The notes below the pieces were generated by a model. The model did no database searches, was not told where the DNA came from, and worked only from the letters and a program-made list of their open reading frames with translations. This document shows, one piece after another, positions 30,120 through 32,519 of a DNA stretch of 32,519 bases. The stretch's first letter is position 1. Each line of letters opens with the position of its first letter. The DNA is from Kamptonema formosum PCC 10802 (GTDB lineage: Bacteria; Cyanobacteriota; Cyanobacteriia; Cyanobacteriales; Oscillatoriaceae), in contig NZ_KB235950.1 of the NCBI RefSeq assembly GCF_000332335.1, positions 79,304 through 111,822 of the forward strand, written 5' to 3'. Both the position numbers and the translations under genes were made by a program.

Positions 30120-32519
30120 TTAGATGAGGGTGAAATCCTCAACCCCGATGAGATTGCTTTGCACTCCCTGAAGGGATGCCAAGACTTCACCGCTGCTGGC
30201 AATACTGATTAAAGTGGCACCGCTGCTTTGGGTAATTGCGAGCTGACTGAACGTCAAACCGGCGGCTAATCCGAGCAAATCTTCCCCATTTTGGAAGTCT
30301 AATATTATATCACTTCCGTAGCCTTCTGTCAAGACAAACGTGTCGAGATTGCCACCGCCAATAAGGGTGTCGTTGCCGAAATCCCCGCGCAGCCAGTCAT
30401 CGCCAGTGTCACCCGTGAGGATGTCATTATCCTTGCCGCCATTGAGGGTGTCATTGCCGTCACCGCCATTGAGGGTGTCAGCGCCTTGGTTGCCGGCGAG
30501 ATAATCATCGCCGGCGTCACCATCGAGGAGATCGCTGCCGGTGTTGCCGAGTACGGTATCGCTGTCTTGGCCGGCATTGATGGTGTCATTGCCGGCACAC
30601 CCATCTATCAAATCAGCGCCAACATTGCCGAACAAAGCATCCTCGCCGTCACCGCCACAGATGGTGTCATCCCCAATGTCGCCCAGGACAGTATCATTGT
30701 CGGCACCGCCTTTGAGAATGTCGCTGTCCATGCCCCCATAAATCGTATCGCTGCCAAGGCTTCCGCCGATAAAATCAGCGCCGGCGCTGCCGAACAAAAG
30801 GTCATCGCCGCTGCGCCCGATTAGGGTATCGTTACCCAAATCGCCCAGAAGGATATCATTGCCGGCTCCACCTAATAAAGCGTCATTATCCTGGCCACCA
30901 TAAATAGTATCGTCCCCCAGGCTTCCGCCGATGAAATCGTCACCCGTATTGCCAAACAAAAGATCGTTGCCATCCCCGCCATAGAGGGTGTCTGCCCCGA
31001 TGTCGCCCAGGAGGATATCACTGCCATCGCCGCCTAATAAAGCGTCACCATCCTTGCCCCCATATATGGTATCATTGCCTATATCGCCATTGGCGAAGTC
31101 AGCGCCCTGATTGCCATAGAGCAAGTCATTGCCACTGCCTCCGTCTAAGTTATCATTGCCATCACTGGCAGCGAGGGTGTCATTGCCACCCAAACCATTG
31201 ATAGCTTCGCCGACTTCTGTGCCGTTGAGGGAATCGTCTCCCTCTGTGCCATTGAGGGTTTGCGCAACGGAGTTGGGAGTCGCGCTGCCGGTGCCGAAAT
31301 CTGGCGTGGGGAATAGATCGCAAATGCAAGATTCGTCAGAAGTTGGCGCAGGCGCAGTGACTGTGAAGTTAAAAATATCGCTGGCGCTGGCACCGGCACT
31401 ATCGGTAGCTGTCACCTGCACGGAGATTGTGCCAACATCGCCCTGAGTGGGAGTGCCGGTGAAGGTGCCGGCAGTCGCATCAAATGTCAGCCACGAAGGT
31501 AAGGGAGTGCCGCCGGCTAATGTGGCTGAATAGGTTAAAATGTCACCGGCATCCACATCCGAAAAGGTAGACACAGGCAACAGGTAAGTAAAGGCGGTAT
31601 CTTGCGCGGCAAATCTGTCAGGGATTGGAGTGACGAGTGCCGGCGCATCGTTAGTGTTGGCGACTGTCAAATTAAAGGTATCGCTGACAGAAGCACCGGC
31701 ACTATCGGTAGCTGTCACCTGCACGGAGATTGTGCCAACATCGCCCTGAGTGGGAGTGCCGGTGAAGGTGCCGGCAGTCGCATCAAATGTCAGCCACGAA
31801 GGTAAGGGAGTGCCGCCGGCTAATGTGGCTGAATAGGTTAAAATGTCACCGGCATCAATATCCGAGAAGGTAGAAGCGGGAATTTGGAAGTTGAAGGCGG
31901 TATCTTCCGCTGCCGGTGTGTCAGGAATCGAGGTGACGACAGTTGGCGCATTGTTAGTGTTGGCGACTGTCAAATTAAAGGTATCGCTGACAGAAGCACC
32001 GGCACTATCGGTAGCTGTCACTTGCACGGAGATTGTGCCAACATCGCTGTTAGTAGGTGTGCCGGTGAAGGTGCGAGTCGCCGCATTAAATGTCAGCCAG
32101 GAAGGTAGGGGAGTGCCGCCGGCCAATGTGGCGGAATATGTTAAAATGTCACCGGCATCAATATCCGAGAAGGTAGAAGCGGGAATTTGGAAGTTGAAGG
32201 CGGTATCTTCCGCTGCCGGTGTGTCAGGAATCGAGGTGACGACAGTTGGCGCATTGTTAGTGTTGGCGACTGTCAAATTAAAGGTATCGCTGACAGAAGC
32301 ACCGGCACTATCGGTAGCTGTCACTTGCACGGAGATTGTGCCAACATCGCTGTTAGTAGGTGTGCCGGTGAAGGTGCGAGTCGCCGCATTAAATGTCAGC
32401 CAGGAAGGTAGGGGAGTGCCGCCGGCTAATGTGGCTGAATAGGTTAAAATGTCACCGGCATCAATATCCGAGAAGGTAGAAGCGGGAATTTGGAAGTTGA
32501 AGGCGGTATCTTCCGCTGC
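30120..32519 (-). CDS. Secreted RTX protein with Ig-like repeats, N-terminus beyond window
   Basis: The frame is open from the right edge to a TAA at 30120, giving 799 residues of the C-terminal part. An apparent GTG at 32330 is inside a repeat and is not the start. About four tandem domains of ~101 residues come first, with the putative-Ig pattern [38 protein letters not shown] and [18 protein letters not shown] short Cys-containing linker ([13 protein letters not shown]) follows. Then come about two dozen RTX calcium-binding nonapeptides (GGxGNDxLxG type), and a C-terminal segment ([20 protein letters not shown]) typical of a type I secretion signal region. The protein should be exported by an ABC-type system and folded by calcium outside. 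The repeats suggest an adhesin or S-layer-like surface role. Confidence 0.92.
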   Translation of the reverse strand, partial: AAEDTAFNFQIPASTFSDIDAGDILTYSATLAGGTPLPSWLTFNAATRTFTGTPTNSDVGTISVQVTATDSAGASVSDTFNLTVANTNNAPTVVTSIPDTPAAEDTAFNFQIPASTFSDIDAGDILTYSATLAGGTPLPSWLTFNAATRTFTGTPTNSDVGTISVQVTATDSAGASVSDTFNLTVANTNNAPTVVTSIPDTPAAEDTAFNFQIPASTFSDIDAGDILTYSATLAGGTPLPSWLTFDATAGTFTGTPTQGDVGTISVQVTATDSAGASVSDTFNLTVANTNDAPALVTPIPDRFAAQDTAFTYLLPVSTFSDVDAGDILTYSATLAGGTPLPSWLTFDATAGTFTGTPTQGDVGTISVQVTATDSAGASASDIFNFTVTAPAPTSDESCICDLFPTPDFGTGSATPNSVAQTLNGTEGDDSLNGTEVGEAINGLGGNDTLAASDGNDNLDGGSGNDLLYGNQGADFANGDIGNDTIYGGKDGDALLGGDGSDILLGDIGADTLYGGDGNDLLFGNTGDDFIGGSLGDDTIYGGQDNDALLGGAGNDILLGDLGNDTLIGRSGDDLLFGSAGADFIGGSLGSDTIYGGMDSDILKGGADNDTVLGDIGDDTICGGDGEDALFGNVGADLIDGCAGNDTINAGQDSDTVLGNTGSDLLDGDAGDDYLAGNQGADTLNGGDGNDTLNGGKDNDILTGDTGDDWLRGDFGNDTLIGGGNLDTFVLTEGYGSDIILDFQNGEDLLGLAAGLTFSQLAITQSSGATLISIASSGEVLASLQGVQSNLIGVEDFTLI
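31380..32519. repeat. Tandem 303-bp repeats inside the RTX gene
   Basis: Period 303 bp, matching the 101-residue Ig-like domains. The units at about 31954-32256 and 32257-32519 are virtually identical, the one at 31651-31953 differs at a modest number of sites, and the leftmost is most diverged. The array continues past the window edge. Low divergence means recent expansion, or a risk of assembly collapse. Confidence 0.88.

Noticed and set aside
31843-32442. Plus-strand 199-residue frame with two identical halves
   Set aside because: It is antisense to the Ig-like repeats of the RTX gene and simply mirrors their periodicity.
1-32519. tRNA or rRNA genes
   Set aside because: I looked for T-loop patterns (GGTTCGAATCC-like) with acceptor pairing and for rRNA core words and saw none that hold up.

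Overview
The window looks like the chromosome of a cyanobacterium, probably filamentous and Oscillatoriales-like, although the genus cannot be fixed from sequence alone. It encodes a ferredoxin-thioredoxin reductase catalytic subunit, a PatA-type cyanobactin protease, DUF29, DUF309 and DUF58 proteins, a pilus retraction ATPase, and a few HIP1 octamers (GCGATCGC). Intergenic DNA is packed with tandem and palindromic repeats of the kind common in large cyanobacterial genomes. The short word CCGGC (often CACCGGC/GCCGGTG) is strikingly frequent everywhere.

Layout. 1-2022 (minus): a chemotaxis/phototaxis-type operon with two CheY-like regulators and a CheA-like Hpt protein that runs off the left edge. 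2368-2607: a small XRE regulator. 2608-4144: gene-free, with two copies of a ~165-bp MITE-like element. 4145-5566: pyruvate kinase. 5648-5858: a near-perfect sigma70 promoter followed by a structured, terminator-ended stretch, a candidate small RNA. 6953-9793: an ECF sigma-factor fragment, a full ECF sigma factor and an overlapping TPR protein carrying an in-frame repeat insertion.

9843-16608 is the most interesting part. A ~55-bp upstream element occurs four times. Three copies precede an M35-type metallopeptidase, a frameshifted secreted cyanovirin-N protein and a PatA-like subtilisin protease; one copy is orphaned. The protease gene is followed by a run of small genes whose products share the leader motif LPxQxxxVxR. 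This resembles the start of cyanobactin precursors, and two of the peptides also carry GVEAS, the PatA cleavage recognition sequence. The set comprises two helical-core peptides, three Cys-containing peptides, one leader-only remnant and a leucine-carboxyl-methyltransferase-family enzyme, and it ends at a strong terminator. No YcaO cyclase, PatG macrocyclase or PatF prenyltransferase is seen. I read this as a reduced or divergent cyanobactin-like RiPP locus with a multi-class precursor set. The upstream element contains an ECF-like CGTC box, so the nearby ECF sigma factor is a candidate regulator (inference).

16609-22558: a decayed DUF3368 toxin-like gene, a peptidoglycan amidase/glucosaminidase, a membrane coiled-coil protein, a DUF29 protein, a small HTH protein, and a conserved gene interrupted by a 109-bp MITE flanked by a perfect 8-bp target duplication. 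22755-32519: typA/bipA, an antitoxin-like gene with a truncated MazF partner, a truncated NB-ARC gene, a pilT-like gene bracketed by inverted arrays of a 26-bp repeat, a DUF58 protein, a second MITE copy, ftrC, a DUF309 protein, and a large secreted RTX protein with near-identical 303-bp Ig-like repeats that runs off the right edge.
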